64,000 bases of DNA, taken from the NCBI GenBank assembly GCA_009911065.1, contig QXWR01000019.1:1-64000 (forward strand), read 5' to 3'. The notes under the pieces were generated by a model. That model had not been told where the DNA came from. It was given only the letters and a program-made list of their open reading frames with translations, and did not search any database. Shown here in pieces: positions 16,095 through 23,458 of this stretch. The stretch is from Clostridiaceae bacterium. Its GTDB lineage: Bacteria > Bacillota > Clostridia > Lachnospirales > Lachnospiraceae. Made by a program: the position numbers and the translations under genes. Within the stretch, counting starts at the first letter, position 1; each line of letters opens with the position of its first letter.

Positions 16095-17214
16095 CAGAAT
16101 AATTATCTTTTATGGATCAAAAAGTGACTATGAATCAATGGTAGATAGTGAGATTTTAGAAGAAGAAGTAACTATTCCATTTATGGATTTGATTCAGCAT
16201 TATAACGCTCGGTTGAGACCAAATGAATCAGGTGTAAGAGAATCCGCATTAAGCCGAACAATCAAAGTAGATAATTGCATCGTTCGAGCAGATGATTACG
16301 GATCTGTGCTAGAACACGTCCTGTCGAACTTTGTGACCATTGTAACATTAAATCATGACATTGGAACATTGTTTGTTCATAATCCTCCCAGGAGAGTTAG
16401 GGAGTCCTTATGCACAATATATCGGAATGAAATTGAATACCGTTATTCTGAGTACCCCGCACTATCCAGAGAGAAGTTAAAAGAACTTTACTCTAACCTT
16501 GATAAAGAAATATTAGGACAGGAAGTATGCAAGAAACAAATCGCAAGCGGTATATATCGACTTATCGCAAACACGAATAATCGCCCAGTGGTTTTAATGC
16601 TGTATGGCCCTTCTGGCGTTGGAAAAACAGAGAGTGCAAAAAGCATTAGTAAAACGATGGGTGGCGAATTATTGCGAATACAGTTTTCTATGATGCAAAC
16701 CAATGAAGCATATGAGTATGTATTTGGGGCAGGGCACTCTAAGGGCAGTTTTGCAAGAGATCTGATGTCACGAGAATCAAATGTAATTTTGATTGACGAA
16801 TTTGACAAGGTTAATCCCTCTTTCTACAATGCGTTTTATGAATTGTTTGACGAAGGTCGTTATGTCGATACAAACTATGATGTAAATTTGGGTCAAACAA
16901 TATTTTTGCTTACTTGTAACTTTAGGAGCGAGGATGAGATTAAAAAGATACTGGGACCTGCGATGTTTTCCCGAATCGGATGTTGTATTGAGTACAAAGA
17001 GTTGTCTACTGAACAAAAACAAATCATTGTGAGTAGTTGGTATGATGAACTAATTGCAACATTAAGAGAAGACGAACAAGAGGTTATTGCTACTACAGAT
17101 ATCCGCTCATGGTTCTTGAAAAATGCAGAAAAATATGACAATATTCGTATTTTAAAAACCAAAATGGAAAATGCGTTTTTTAACAAATTAGTGGAATCTT
17201 TCATAATTGTGTGA
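16087..17214 (+). CDS. AAA+ ATPase (ClpA/ClpB-like AAA_2 fold)
   Basis: A 375-aa protein, start ATG 16087 after GGAGTTGAGG. The N-terminal ~130 residues are unrecognised. A LDKEILGQEVCKKQI segment resembles the lead-in of Clp/Hsp100 and torsin-like AAA+ domains. Walker A is GPSGVGKT at about 173, Walker B is VILIDEFDK at about 233, sensor 1 lies at FLLTCNF, and an arginine-finger candidate is in FSRIGCC. There is one AAA+ domain and no protease-docking or nuclease domain. It should use ATP to remodel a partner, most simply the coupled upstream DUF6414-like protein. It is followed by a terminator at 17276-17313. The pair sits in the defence cargo of a decayed mobile element. Confidence 0.8.
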   Translation: MTDRIIIFYGSKSDYESMVDSEILEEEVTIPFMDLIQHYNARLRPNESGVRESALSRTIKVDNCIVRADDYGSVLEHVLSNFVTIVTLNHDIGTLFVHNPPRRVRESLCTIYRNEIEYRYSEYPALSREKLKELYSNLDKEILGQEVCKKQIASGIYRLIANTNNRPVVLMLYGPSGVGKTESAKSISKTMGGELLRIQFSMMQTNEAYEYVFGAGHSKGSFARDLMSRESNVILIDEFDKVNPSFYNAFYELFDEGRYVDTNYDVNLGQTIFLLTCNFRSEDEIKKILGPAMFSRIGCCIEYKELSTEQKQIIVSSWYDELIATLREDEQEVIATTDIRSWFLKNAEKYDNIRILKTKMENAFFNKLVESFIIV

Positions 17215-17275
17215 TTCTTGATTGCAAACAAAAAATTGTGAATCAATCTATTCGGAATCTCCATCTCATTTTGAA

Positions 17276-17313
17276 AAAGAAGAACAGCCGCAAGTGTGTA
17301 GCAGTTCTTCTTT
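17276..17313 (+). terminator. Terminator after the AAA+ gene
   Basis: AAAGAAGAAC pairs perfectly with GTTCTTCTTT over 10 bp, with an 18-base loop and an AT-rich tail. It lies 62 bases past the AAA+ stop. Confidence 0.7.
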
Positions 17314-17392
17314 ATAATACTCTGAATGACCATTTTGTTGTTATCTCTATGCGAGTGAGACCAGAAATAGTTTTTTCATATTTTCGGCGAAT

Positions 17393-17500
17393 CTATCCTT
17401 GACAAATGCTCTCTTGGTTGCTGATGGAATTACTTTCACTTTGGAGTTCATCGCCATGTGAGAGCCTCTCGTACAGCTGGGTAATCTTGGTTTTCGTCAT
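17393..17500 (-). pseudogene. N-terminal stump of a large serine recombinase (TnpX-like)
   Basis: From ATG 17500 on the minus strand, with AAGGAGG 8 bases upstream, 35 codons read MTKTKITQLYERLSHGDELQ and then SESNSISNQESI before a stop. This is the start of the resolvase domain of TnpX/Tn5397-type large serine recombinases: the catalytic-strand YxRLSxxDE region, here with the catalytic Ser at LS, then NSIxNQ. The remaining ~500 codons are missing. The gene would have faced the island interior, as integrases of such elements do, so 17.5 kb is probably near the old right end. Confidence 0.75.
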
Positions 17501-17518
17501 AGTGTCTGCCTCCTTACA

Positions 17519-17595
17519 TGAAATATGCTCTAAATGTGTCCTTCACTAACCATGAGTAAATCTCGTGATTAAGAAGTCATTTAGAGCATATTTCA
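17519..17595. repeat. Perfect 18-bp inverted repeat upstream of the recombinase stump
   Basis: TGAAATATGCTCTAAATG (17519-17536) recurs as its exact reverse complement at 17578-17595, with a 41-base gap. It starts 19 bases before the recombinase start codon. Candidates: recombinase operator/promoter region, element end (attachment site), or transcript hairpin. Confidence 0.75.
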
Positions 17596-17657
17596 CCCAT
17601 TACCCATTCGTAAATTCGCGAAGCAATATCATAAAATTGAACCATACCAAAAAAGCA

Positions 17658-17796
17658 GCAAGAGAAGAATGAGAGAAGGTTGGAAGACCCTCTTTTCACG
17701 TCGGCACTAAGGCGCTGTTTTTCAAGCGCCTTAGTACCGCTACGTGAAAAATGGAGTGAGAACGTGTCTGGAAACCTTCTCTCATTCTTCTCTTGC
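17658..17796. repeat. 139-bp nested palindrome
   Basis: The outer arms (17658-17681 and 17773-17796) are perfect 24-bp reverse complements. Inside, TTTTCACGT/ACGTGAAAA and ACTAAGGCGCT/AGCGCCTTAGT form another stem (17693-17750). As RNA it would fold into one long rod. No coding content. It may be a non-autonomous (MITE-like) element or a large dispersed repeat; the right arm also begins the tandem repeat that follows. Confidence 0.8.
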
Positions 17797-17880
17797 GGAC
17801 CTCATCTTTCACTCTTCTCTTGCAGACCTCCTCTTTCACTCTTCTCTTGCAAACCTCTTCTCTCACTCTTCTCATCCAAC
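17786..17880. repeat. 27-bp tandem repeat, about 3.5 copies
   Basis: Units start at 17786, 17813 and 17840 (each 27 bp, beginning TCTTCTCTTGC and ending TTTCAC or CTCAC), with a partial fourth unit from 17867. The first unit is part of the right arm of the palindrome. The 20-mer CATTCTTCTCTTGCGGACCT (17783-17802) recurs exactly at 29837-29856. No spacers, so not CRISPR. Confidence 0.75.
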
Positions 17881-18006
17881 CCTTCTCCTCAAAAACATTC
17901 TTTCAATACCATTGGACATATTCCCAAAATTCTTTTATAATAAAAACAAATCTAGTTTCGATTCCTTGAACCACCAACTATTTACAGAAAAGAAAGAGGA
18001 CAGAAA

Positions 18007-18738
18007 ATGGAGAAACACACCGAAAACCGCACACGAACAGAACAAGCTTCTGAAGATCTGATTAAACTGATCCGCCAAAAAAACTATACGCCAGGAGACA
18101 AACTTCCCACAGAGGCAGAACTTTCCGAACTTTTACAAGTCGGCAGAAACACAGTACGGGAAGCCTTGCGGCTTCTTGTGTCAAGGAACATTGTAGTAAT
18201 CCGCCAAGGCTCCGGAACCTTTCTTTCCGAAAAGCAGGGAGTTTCCGACGATCCCTTTGGCTTCTCTTTAGCAGGCGATCACGAAAAACTGACCAAAGAC
18301 CTAATCCAGGTACGAATTATGTTAGAACCGCCCATCGCCGCTTTAGCCGCCCAAAATGCAACTACAGAAGACGTAGAAAAATTAGAACAGATTCTGGCAG
18401 AAGTTGAGTCATTGATCGCCCAGCGGCTAGATTACGAAGAAGCAGATATCCGGTTCCACGAACAGATTGCCCACTGCAGTCACAACAGCGTCATGTCAAA
18501 TCTGGTGCCAGTCATCGGAAAAGGCATCGCTGTATTTGCCAGAGAAGTAGAATCAACCGAATATGAACAGACACGTTTGTCTCATCGAGCCATTTTTCAG
18601 GCAATCAAAGAAAAACGTGCCGTAGACGCTCAACAAGCCATGTATTTTCACCTGCTGTATAATAAAAACCGTTTTACGGAAAATCGGAAACCATACAGAA
18701 CGAATCCCGGTGAATCCTCCCTTTCACAAACCACCTAA
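18007..18738 (+). CDS. GntR family regulator, FadR/FCD type
   Basis: A 243-aa transcription factor. The winged HTH (about residues 10-78) has LPTEAELSELLQVGRNTVRE and the wing RQGSGTF. An FCD ligand domain follows (about 90-225), with D-x3-H-type metal positions (DIRFHEQIAH, SHRAIFQAI). It is divergent in sequence from the GntR protein at 2319-3005. The gene ends 124 bases before the glycerol-3-phosphate-dehydrogenase-like trio on the same strand, with a separate promoter (18792-18820) between, so it probably controls that trio. The ligand is unknown. Confidence 0.9.
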   Translation: MEKHTENRTRTEQASEDLIKLIRQKNYTPGDKLPTEAELSELLQVGRNTVREALRLLVSRNIVVIRQGSGTFLSEKQGVSDDPFGFSLAGDHEKLTKDLIQVRIMLEPPIAALAAQNATTEDVEKLEQILAEVESLIAQRLDYEEADIRFHEQIAHCSHNSVMSNLVPVIGKGIAVFAREVESTEYEQTRLSHRAIFQAIKEKRAVDAQQAMYFHLLYNKNRFTENRKPYRTNPGESSLSQTT

Positions 18739-18791
18739 TCGGTGAATTATAAATTCATCCTATGACTTCTGAAAATTCTTTCTATATTTTC

Positions 18792-18820
18792 TTGCTTTTT
18801 CCAATTTCGTGTGGTATTAT
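18792..18820 (+). promoter_or_regulatory. Promoter of the GlpA-like operon, flanked by inverted octamers
   Basis: TTGCTT (18792-18797), 17-base spacer, TATTAT (18815-18820). The octamer TCATCCTA at 18755-18762 and its reverse complement TAGGATGA at 18833-18840 bracket the promoter. They could be half-sites for the FCD regulator upstream, though two octamers 70 bases apart may be chance. Confidence 0.55.
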
Positions 18821-18861
18821 AGAACATATTTGTAGGATGACTTTCAAAGGAGTGTATGCAG

Positions 18862-20322
18862 ATGAACAATTTATATGATGTATTGGTCATTGGCGGCGGC
18901 ATGATTGGCAACGCCATTGCCAGAGAACTATCCCGATACGATCTCAAGATCGGAGTTCTGGAAAAAAATTTAGATGTGTGTTATGAGACAAGCGGACGTA
19001 ACTCAGCAGTCGTTCACGGCGGATTTGCCTATGACTCTGGAACCTTGAAAGCCAAACTGTGCGTGGAAGGCAATCAGATGATGGGCGATCTGTCCAAAGA
19101 ATTGGACTTTCCATTTCTTAGATGCGGCAAAGTGTTGGTAGGCAACACAGACGAGGACATGGAAACTTTAAAGCGCACCCTGATCCAGGGAGAGAAAAAC
19201 GGAGCAACCGGTCTGGAACTCATTGATGAGAAACGGCTCCATGAACTGGTGCCTGCAGTGGTAGGGAAATTTGCCATGTTCTCCTCCCAAAGCGGCATTT
19301 TAGACCCTTTCCAGTATACCATCGCCCTGGCGGAAAATGCCTGCCAAAATGGTGTGCAGTATTTCTTTGACCGGGAAGTTACAAAAATCTGTCGGGACGC
19401 AGACAATCATTACCTTCTTACCACGTCCCATGGAGATTTTGCCTGCCGCTGGGTAATCAACGCCGCCGGACTAGGCTGCAAAAAAATTTCTGACATGCTG
19501 GGAATCACCGGATACCAGGTCATTGGGTCCAAAGGAGATTACATCATCCTGGACAAGCGCACTGGCCCTCTTCTTCCCATGCCAGTCTACCCAGTGCCCA
19601 GCAACACTTACATGGGAATCCATGTAACAAACACCATAGATGGTAATGTGATTATTGGTCCGAACGCAGAAAAAGTCAGTGATTTTGACTATTACGGAGT
19701 TCCCCAGGAAAATATGGACTATTTGGCAGAAAGCGCCTCCCAACTGTGGCCGCACATTCACAAAGCAGATTACATCCGCAATTACTCCGGAATCCTGCCC
19801 AAATGGGTAGATGACCAAGGGGTAATCCAGGATTTCAAAATCGAGGTTCGAGATGATGTGGCTCCCAATGCAGTCAATCTGGTCGGTATCGAATCTCCTG
19901 GACTGACGGCTGCCGTCCCCATTGCCCGCCATGCCATCCGCCTGATAAAAGAGCGGGAGAACCTTGAGAAAAATCCCCGTTTTAATCCCTGCCGAAAGGG
20001 AATTGTCCGATTTGAAGCCCTGTCTCTGGAAGAAAAGGCACAGTTCATTAAGGAAAATCCTGATTATGGAGAAGTCATCTGCCGCTGCGAAAAAGTAACC
20101 AAGGCAGAGATTCTCCAGGCCATTCACAACTGCCTGGGAGTCAGTACCATAGCCGGAATCAAATACCGGACCCGTTCCATGATGGGACGCTGTCAGGGAG
20201 GATACTGCCAGATGCGGCTGGAACAGATGATAGAAGAAGAGCTGGGAAAAAAGGAAACGGAAATTCTTTACGCCCGCCAGGGTTCCCAGGTATTTTTTGG
20301 AAAGGTGCGAAAGGAGGCATAA
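18862..20322 (+). CDS. GlpA-like FAD-dependent dehydrogenase with BFD [2Fe-2S] domain
   Basis: About 486 aa. An N-terminal FAD fold (VIGGGMIGNAIARELS) belongs to the D-amino-acid-oxidase/GlpA family. The C-terminal BFD-like [2Fe-2S] domain has CRCEK near residue 408 and CQGGYC near 446. It resembles the catalytic subunit of anaerobic glycerol-3-phosphate dehydrogenase or a related 2-hydroxy-acid/polyol dehydrogenase. AAGGAG lies 9 bases before ATG 18862; the earlier ATG 18856 would be only 3 bases from it. It is first of a three-gene unit with a second flavoprotein and a DUF1667 protein, which together could pass electrons from the substrate to NAD or a quinone. The substrate is inferred only from family likeness. 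Confidence 0.85.
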   Translation: MNNLYDVLVIGGGMIGNAIARELSRYDLKIGVLEKNLDVCYETSGRNSAVVHGGFAYDSGTLKAKLCVEGNQMMGDLSKELDFPFLRCGKVLVGNTDEDMETLKRTLIQGEKNGATGLELIDEKRLHELVPAVVGKFAMFSSQSGILDPFQYTIALAENACQNGVQYFFDREVTKICRDADNHYLLTTSHGDFACRWVINAAGLGCKKISDMLGITGYQVIGSKGDYIILDKRTGPLLPMPVYPVPSNTYMGIHVTNTIDGNVIIGPNAEKVSDFDYYGVPQENMDYLAESASQLWPHIHKADYIRNYSGILPKWVDDQGVIQDFKIEVRDDVAPNAVNLVGIESPGLTAAVPIARHAIRLIKERENLEKNPRFNPCRKGIVRFEALSLEEKAQFIKENPDYGEVICRCEKVTKAEILQAIHNCLGVSTIAGIKYRTRSMMGRCQGGYCQMRLEQMIEEELGKKETEILYARQGSQVFFGKVRKEA

Positions 20323-20324
20323 TC

Positions 20325-21557
20325 ATGGAAAAGAAAGATGTGGTCATCATTGGCGGCGGTCCTGCCGGACTGGCGGCAGCCGTTGAATTACATAAAAAAG
20401 GAATCCGGGACATTCTGATTCTGGAACGGGAACACCACCTGGGCGGAATCCTCCGCCAGTGCATTCACGACGGCTTTGGACTCTCCCGCTTTCAGACTAC
20501 CCTAAGCGGTCCGGAATATGCCGGACGCTTTATCAAAGAGGTGATAGACTGCCAAATTCCCTTTCAGACGGACACAACTGTGCTGGAAATCTCTCCGGAA
20601 AAGATTGTGACAGCCGTATCCAGAGATGGTCTGATCCAATACCAGGCAAAAGCAGTTATCCTGGCAATGGGATGCCGGGAACGTACCAGAGGCGCCCTTG
20701 GAATCCCCGGTGAACGGCCTGCAGGAGTATTTACGGCAGGAGTGGCACAGGCTTACATGAACCTTTATAACCGGATGCCTGCCAAAGAAGTGGTGATTCT
20801 TGGCTCCGGGGACATTGGCATGATCATGGCCAGACGTCTGACCCTGGAAGGAGCGCATGTACAGGCAGTTTTTGAGGTTCAGCCAATCCCCAGCGGCCTC
20901 CCTAGAAACATTGAACAGTGCTTAAATGATTATGGCATTCCCCTGTATTTGCGCCACACCATAACACAGATTCATGGCTCCTCCCGGCTGACCGGTGTAA
21001 CGGTATCCCAGGTGGATTCCAACTTAAAGCCCATTCCCGGCACACAAAAAGAGTATTCCTGTGATACCCTGATTCTCTCAGTGGGCCTGATTCCGGAAAA
21101 TGAACTGTCCATTGATGCAGGAGTAACCCTGGATTCACGGACAAAGGGCGCTGTTGTAGATGAACATTTCCAGACCAGTGTGGAAGGTATCTTTGCAGCA
21201 GGCAATGTGCTTCATGTTCATGATCTGGTAGATTTTGTTTCCATAGAAGCAGAAAAACTGGCAGACTCTGCTGCCTGCTATGTGCTTAACGGCTCTCTCT
21301 CCGATTGTCCCATTGAGATCACAGCCGACTCCAAAATCGGCCATACCATTCCGCAAAAAGTCAGCGGTACCCAGGATTTTCAGCTGTCCTTGCGGGTTCG
21401 GACCATGATCAAAGACTGCCGGATTGTAGTGCGGCAAAATGGTCGGGAGATTGCTTCCAAAAAGATGAAAAAAGCTCTGCCTGCTGAAATGATTCAGCTT
21501 ATGGTCAAAGCCGATCAAATTCGTTCTCTTGATCAACTGGAGGTGAATGTAGAATGA
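20325..21557 (+). CDS. FAD/NAD(P)-dependent oxidoreductase (partner of GlpA-like protein)
   Basis: A 410-aa two-dinucleotide-fold flavoprotein. The FAD motif is VIIGGGPAGLAAAVELHKKG. A GILRQCIHDGFG segment follows near residue 42, with MGCRERTRG, then an NAD-binding motif ILGSGDIGMIMARRL near 159. AAGGAGG precedes ATG 20325, two bases after the upstream stop. Its stop overlaps the DUF1667 start (ATGA). The gene order GlpA-like, this flavoprotein, DUF1667 is common in clostridia and spirochaetes, where it stands in for GlpABC. It probably shuttles electrons between the GlpA-like subunit and NAD(P). No CxxC redox disulfide is seen. Confidence 0.85.
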   Translation: MEKKDVVIIGGGPAGLAAAVELHKKGIRDILILEREHHLGGILRQCIHDGFGLSRFQTTLSGPEYAGRFIKEVIDCQIPFQTDTTVLEISPEKIVTAVSRDGLIQYQAKAVILAMGCRERTRGALGIPGERPAGVFTAGVAQAYMNLYNRMPAKEVVILGSGDIGMIMARRLTLEGAHVQAVFEVQPIPSGLPRNIEQCLNDYGIPLYLRHTITQIHGSSRLTGVTVSQVDSNLKPIPGTQKEYSCDTLILSVGLIPENELSIDAGVTLDSRTKGAVVDEHFQTSVEGIFAAGNVLHVHDLVDFVSIEAEKLADSAACYVLNGSLSDCPIEITADSKIGHTIPQKVSGTQDFQLSLRVRTMIKDCRIVVRQNGREIASKKMKKALPAEMIQLMVKADQIRSLDQLEVNVE

Positions 21558-21919
21558 CTCGCGAATTTACTTGTATTATCTGCCCCAACGGATGCGAAAT
21601 AGAAGCCCAAATCCAGGACGGCGTTCTGGTTTCCATGACCGGACATACCTGCCCCAAGGGAGAAGCTTATGTAAAACAGGAGCTGACCGACCCTCGCAGA
21701 AACATTGCCACATCGATTCTGGTAAAAGGAGGCGAGCTTCCTTTGGCCAGTGTACGTCTGACCAACCCGATTCCCAAAGATCAGATCTTTGCTGCCATGG
21801 AAGCAATCAAAGCTTTAAGCCTCACAGCCCCGGTTCAAGCCGGAACCATTGTCCTTGAAAAGATTCTTGGATATGACAGTGATGTGATTGTCACCAAATC
21901 CGTGGATTTAAACGTGTGA
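21554..21919 (+). CDS. DUF1667 protein
   Basis: A 121-aa small protein. An N-terminal Cys-rich region carries CIICPNGCEI, with a further cysteine in HTCPKGE, suggesting a metal or Fe-S site. The C-terminal part (PLASVRLTNPIPKDQIFAAM) is typical of DUF1667. It overlaps the previous gene by 4 bases. In known clusters it accompanies the two flavoproteins and is thought to be a small subunit of the same enzyme. Exact function unknown. Confidence 0.85.
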   Translation: MTREFTCIICPNGCEIEAQIQDGVLVSMTGHTCPKGEAYVKQELTDPRRNIATSILVKGGELPLASVRLTNPIPKDQIFAAMEAIKALSLTAPVQAGTIVLEKILGYDSDVIVTKSVDLNV

Positions 21920-21944
21920 AAAAGGGATAAACGATTTTAATAAA

Positions 21945-22006
21945 ATTTCTCCTTCTCTTAATGATTGCTGCCTCATAACAGCCGCCCGGTTAAGAGAGGG
22001 AGAAAT
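21945..22006. terminator. Long inverted repeat after the GlpA-like operon
   Basis: ATTTCTCCTTCTCTTAA (21945-21961) pairs with TTAAGAGAGGGAGAAAT (21990-22006), 16 of 17 matching and the other a possible G-U. The loop is 28 bases and no clear T-run follows. Probably ends or protects the operon transcript; a factor-independent terminator is not certain. Confidence 0.5.
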
Positions 22007-22134
22007 CGAAATCTTTCCCTAAGATTTTTCTTTTTATTCTCAAAATTTTTTCAAAAATTAAATATATCTTCATTTTTTTCCCTTCTTTCCCTGATATAAT
22101 AACAAATATGATTTGACTTAAAGGGGACGATCCT

Positions 22135-22758
22135 ATGCAACGAACATCTTTACTGCTTACCTTGGCAACCGCTGTCCTTCTGATTGGCTGCGGCAATTCA
22201 AACATGAGTTTACCCACAGCGCTCACTGACTCTGCAAATATAGATTCCAAGGCGTCAGATTCCCCCAAGGAAGAGTCTTCTTCTAAGGACGAACCAATCG
22301 AATTTAATGGCGTCACTAAAATGAAAAGCGAACTTTCGGAAGAGACTTTAAAATGGCTGGATTGGTATTCCACGCTTCCGGAAGAAAACCGAAACGCCTT
22401 GTCTTTTATTCCCAGCGAATTTATCGATTCCAGGGGAGTTTTAACCGTAGAAACCGACTGTGAAGATCAGCCTTCCTACACTCAGGCCCTGACTTTGGAC
22501 GAGTTGTCAGAGACAGAAAAGCTTGCCCGCGTCTATTTCTCAGAAGGATTTGACGGAATTGAAGAGATACTCCTGGCAAACGACGATTTTTTTCTTTACC
22601 AGAATACAGGGATTGAAGCAGAATACACTCCAGGCAACATTATCATTTATATGGTATTGACTGGAAAAGATAAAGCCGCAGGCAATCCCATGCGTTCCGT
22701 CAGCATTGCACGTAAATCCAAATCTGACAGCTGGAAGGTGATTAACAGCGGCTTTTAA
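22135..22758 (+). CDS. Putative lipoprotein of unknown function
   Basis: A 207-aa exported protein. The signal peptide ends in a lipobox (AVLLIGCGNSN, Cys at residue 19), so it is probably anchored to the outer face of the membrane. A Ser/Asp/Lys/Glu-rich linker (about 35-58) is followed by a compact domain containing LSEETLKWLDWYSTLPEENR and a C-terminal strand region ending in DSWKVINSG. AAAGGGG precedes ATG 22135, and TATAAT at 22095-22100 is a likely -10. No known domain recognised. It stands alone, convergent with the two-component pair. Confidence 0.75.
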   Translation: MQRTSLLLTLATAVLLIGCGNSNMSLPTALTDSANIDSKASDSPKEESSSKDEPIEFNGVTKMKSELSEETLKWLDWYSTLPEENRNALSFIPSEFIDSRGVLTVETDCEDQPSYTQALTLDELSETEKLARVYFSEGFDGIEEILLANDDFFLYQNTGIEAEYTPGNIIIYMVLTGKDKAAGNPMRSVSIARKSKSDSWKVINSGF

Positions 22759-22762
22759 TGTT

Positions 22763-23458
22763 TCATTCCAACATCCGGTACCCTACCCCGATTTCTGTAA
22801 ATATATAATGAGGCTCCGCAGGATTTGCTTCCAGCTTCCTGCGGATATTTGCCATGTTTACCCGAAGTATCTGATTGTCTGTGTCTGCGTAAGGACCCCA
22901 AATCTCTTTTAAGATAGAATCATAAGTCAATACCTTTCCCGCATTTCGTGCCAACAGAGACACAAGCTTATACTCAATCTGTGTCAAATGGATGGACGCC
23001 TCATGAAGCGTTACCGTTCTCCGCTCAAAATCAATCACCAGTCCGTCCCTGGAATAAACCGGCTCCTGGGTTAAAGACCGATTGGCATGAAGACGGTGGC
23101 GAAGGGCCGTCCGAATCCGTGCCAAAAGCTCTTCTGCCCCAAAAGGCTTGGTAATGTAATCATCTGCTCCAGAATCCAGGGCTTCCACCTTTTCTTTTTC
23201 CTGAGTCCGTGCAGAGATTACAATAATGGGAAGGTCTGAAAATCCCCGGATTTGCTGCAGCACTTCCATACCATCCAAGTCTGGCAGACCCAAATCCAGC
23301 AATATGACTTCCGGAAAATGAGATGTACACAAAGACAAACCAGTCATGCCGTTTATGGCACGCAGAACCTTATAACCATTCGAAGCTAAAATCGTCTCAA
23401 TATAATTTCCAATATTTTTCTCATCCTCAATCACCAGGATGCTTTGTTTATTCGCCAT
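22763..23458 (-). CDS. OmpR/KdpE-type response regulator
   Basis: A 231-aa response regulator. The receiver domain has acidic pocket E11-D12, phosphoacceptor D55 (LLDLGLPDLDG) and a K in YITKPFG. A winged-helix output domain follows (about 130-231) with VLTYDSILKEIWG. Start ATG 23458 (MANKQS) lies inside the last codons of the kinase gene, giving an 11-base overlap; longer in-frame starts run through the kinase frame and are unlikely. Sequence features are KdpE-like, but no kdpABC genes are in the window, so the target is open. Confidence 0.9.
   Translation of the reverse strand: MANKQSILVIEDEKNIGNYIETILASNGYKVLRAINGMTGLSLCTSHFPEVILLDLGLPDLDGMEVLQQIRGFSDLPIIVISARTQEKEKVEALDSGADDYITKPFGAEELLARIRTALRHRLHANRSLTQEPVYSRDGLVIDFERRTVTLHEASIHLTQIEYKLVSLLARNAGKVLTYDSILKEIWGPYADTDNQILRVNMANIRRKLEANPAEPHYIFTEIGVGYRMLE

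Larger units (their letters stand above)
17215..18006. other. Long intergenic region: terminator, recombinase stump, repeats
   Basis: Contains the AAA+ gene terminator (17276-17313), a serine-recombinase N-terminal stump on the minus strand (17393-17500), an 18-bp inverted repeat (17519-17595), a 139-bp palindrome (17658-17796) and 27-bp tandem repeats (17786-17880). The last 120 bases before the GntR gene hold its leader and a ribosome site (GAAAGAGGAC). No further gene seen. Confidence 0.7.

Noticed and set aside
17786-17880. Tandem repeats considered as a CRISPR array
   Set aside because: Units are contiguous 27-mers with no unique spacers, and no cas gene is in the window.
17680-17940. 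Possible small proteins across the 17.7-kb repeats
   Set aside because: The translation is made of the tandem repeat (FSCxPxLSLFS-like) and reads through the palindrome; no ribosome site.
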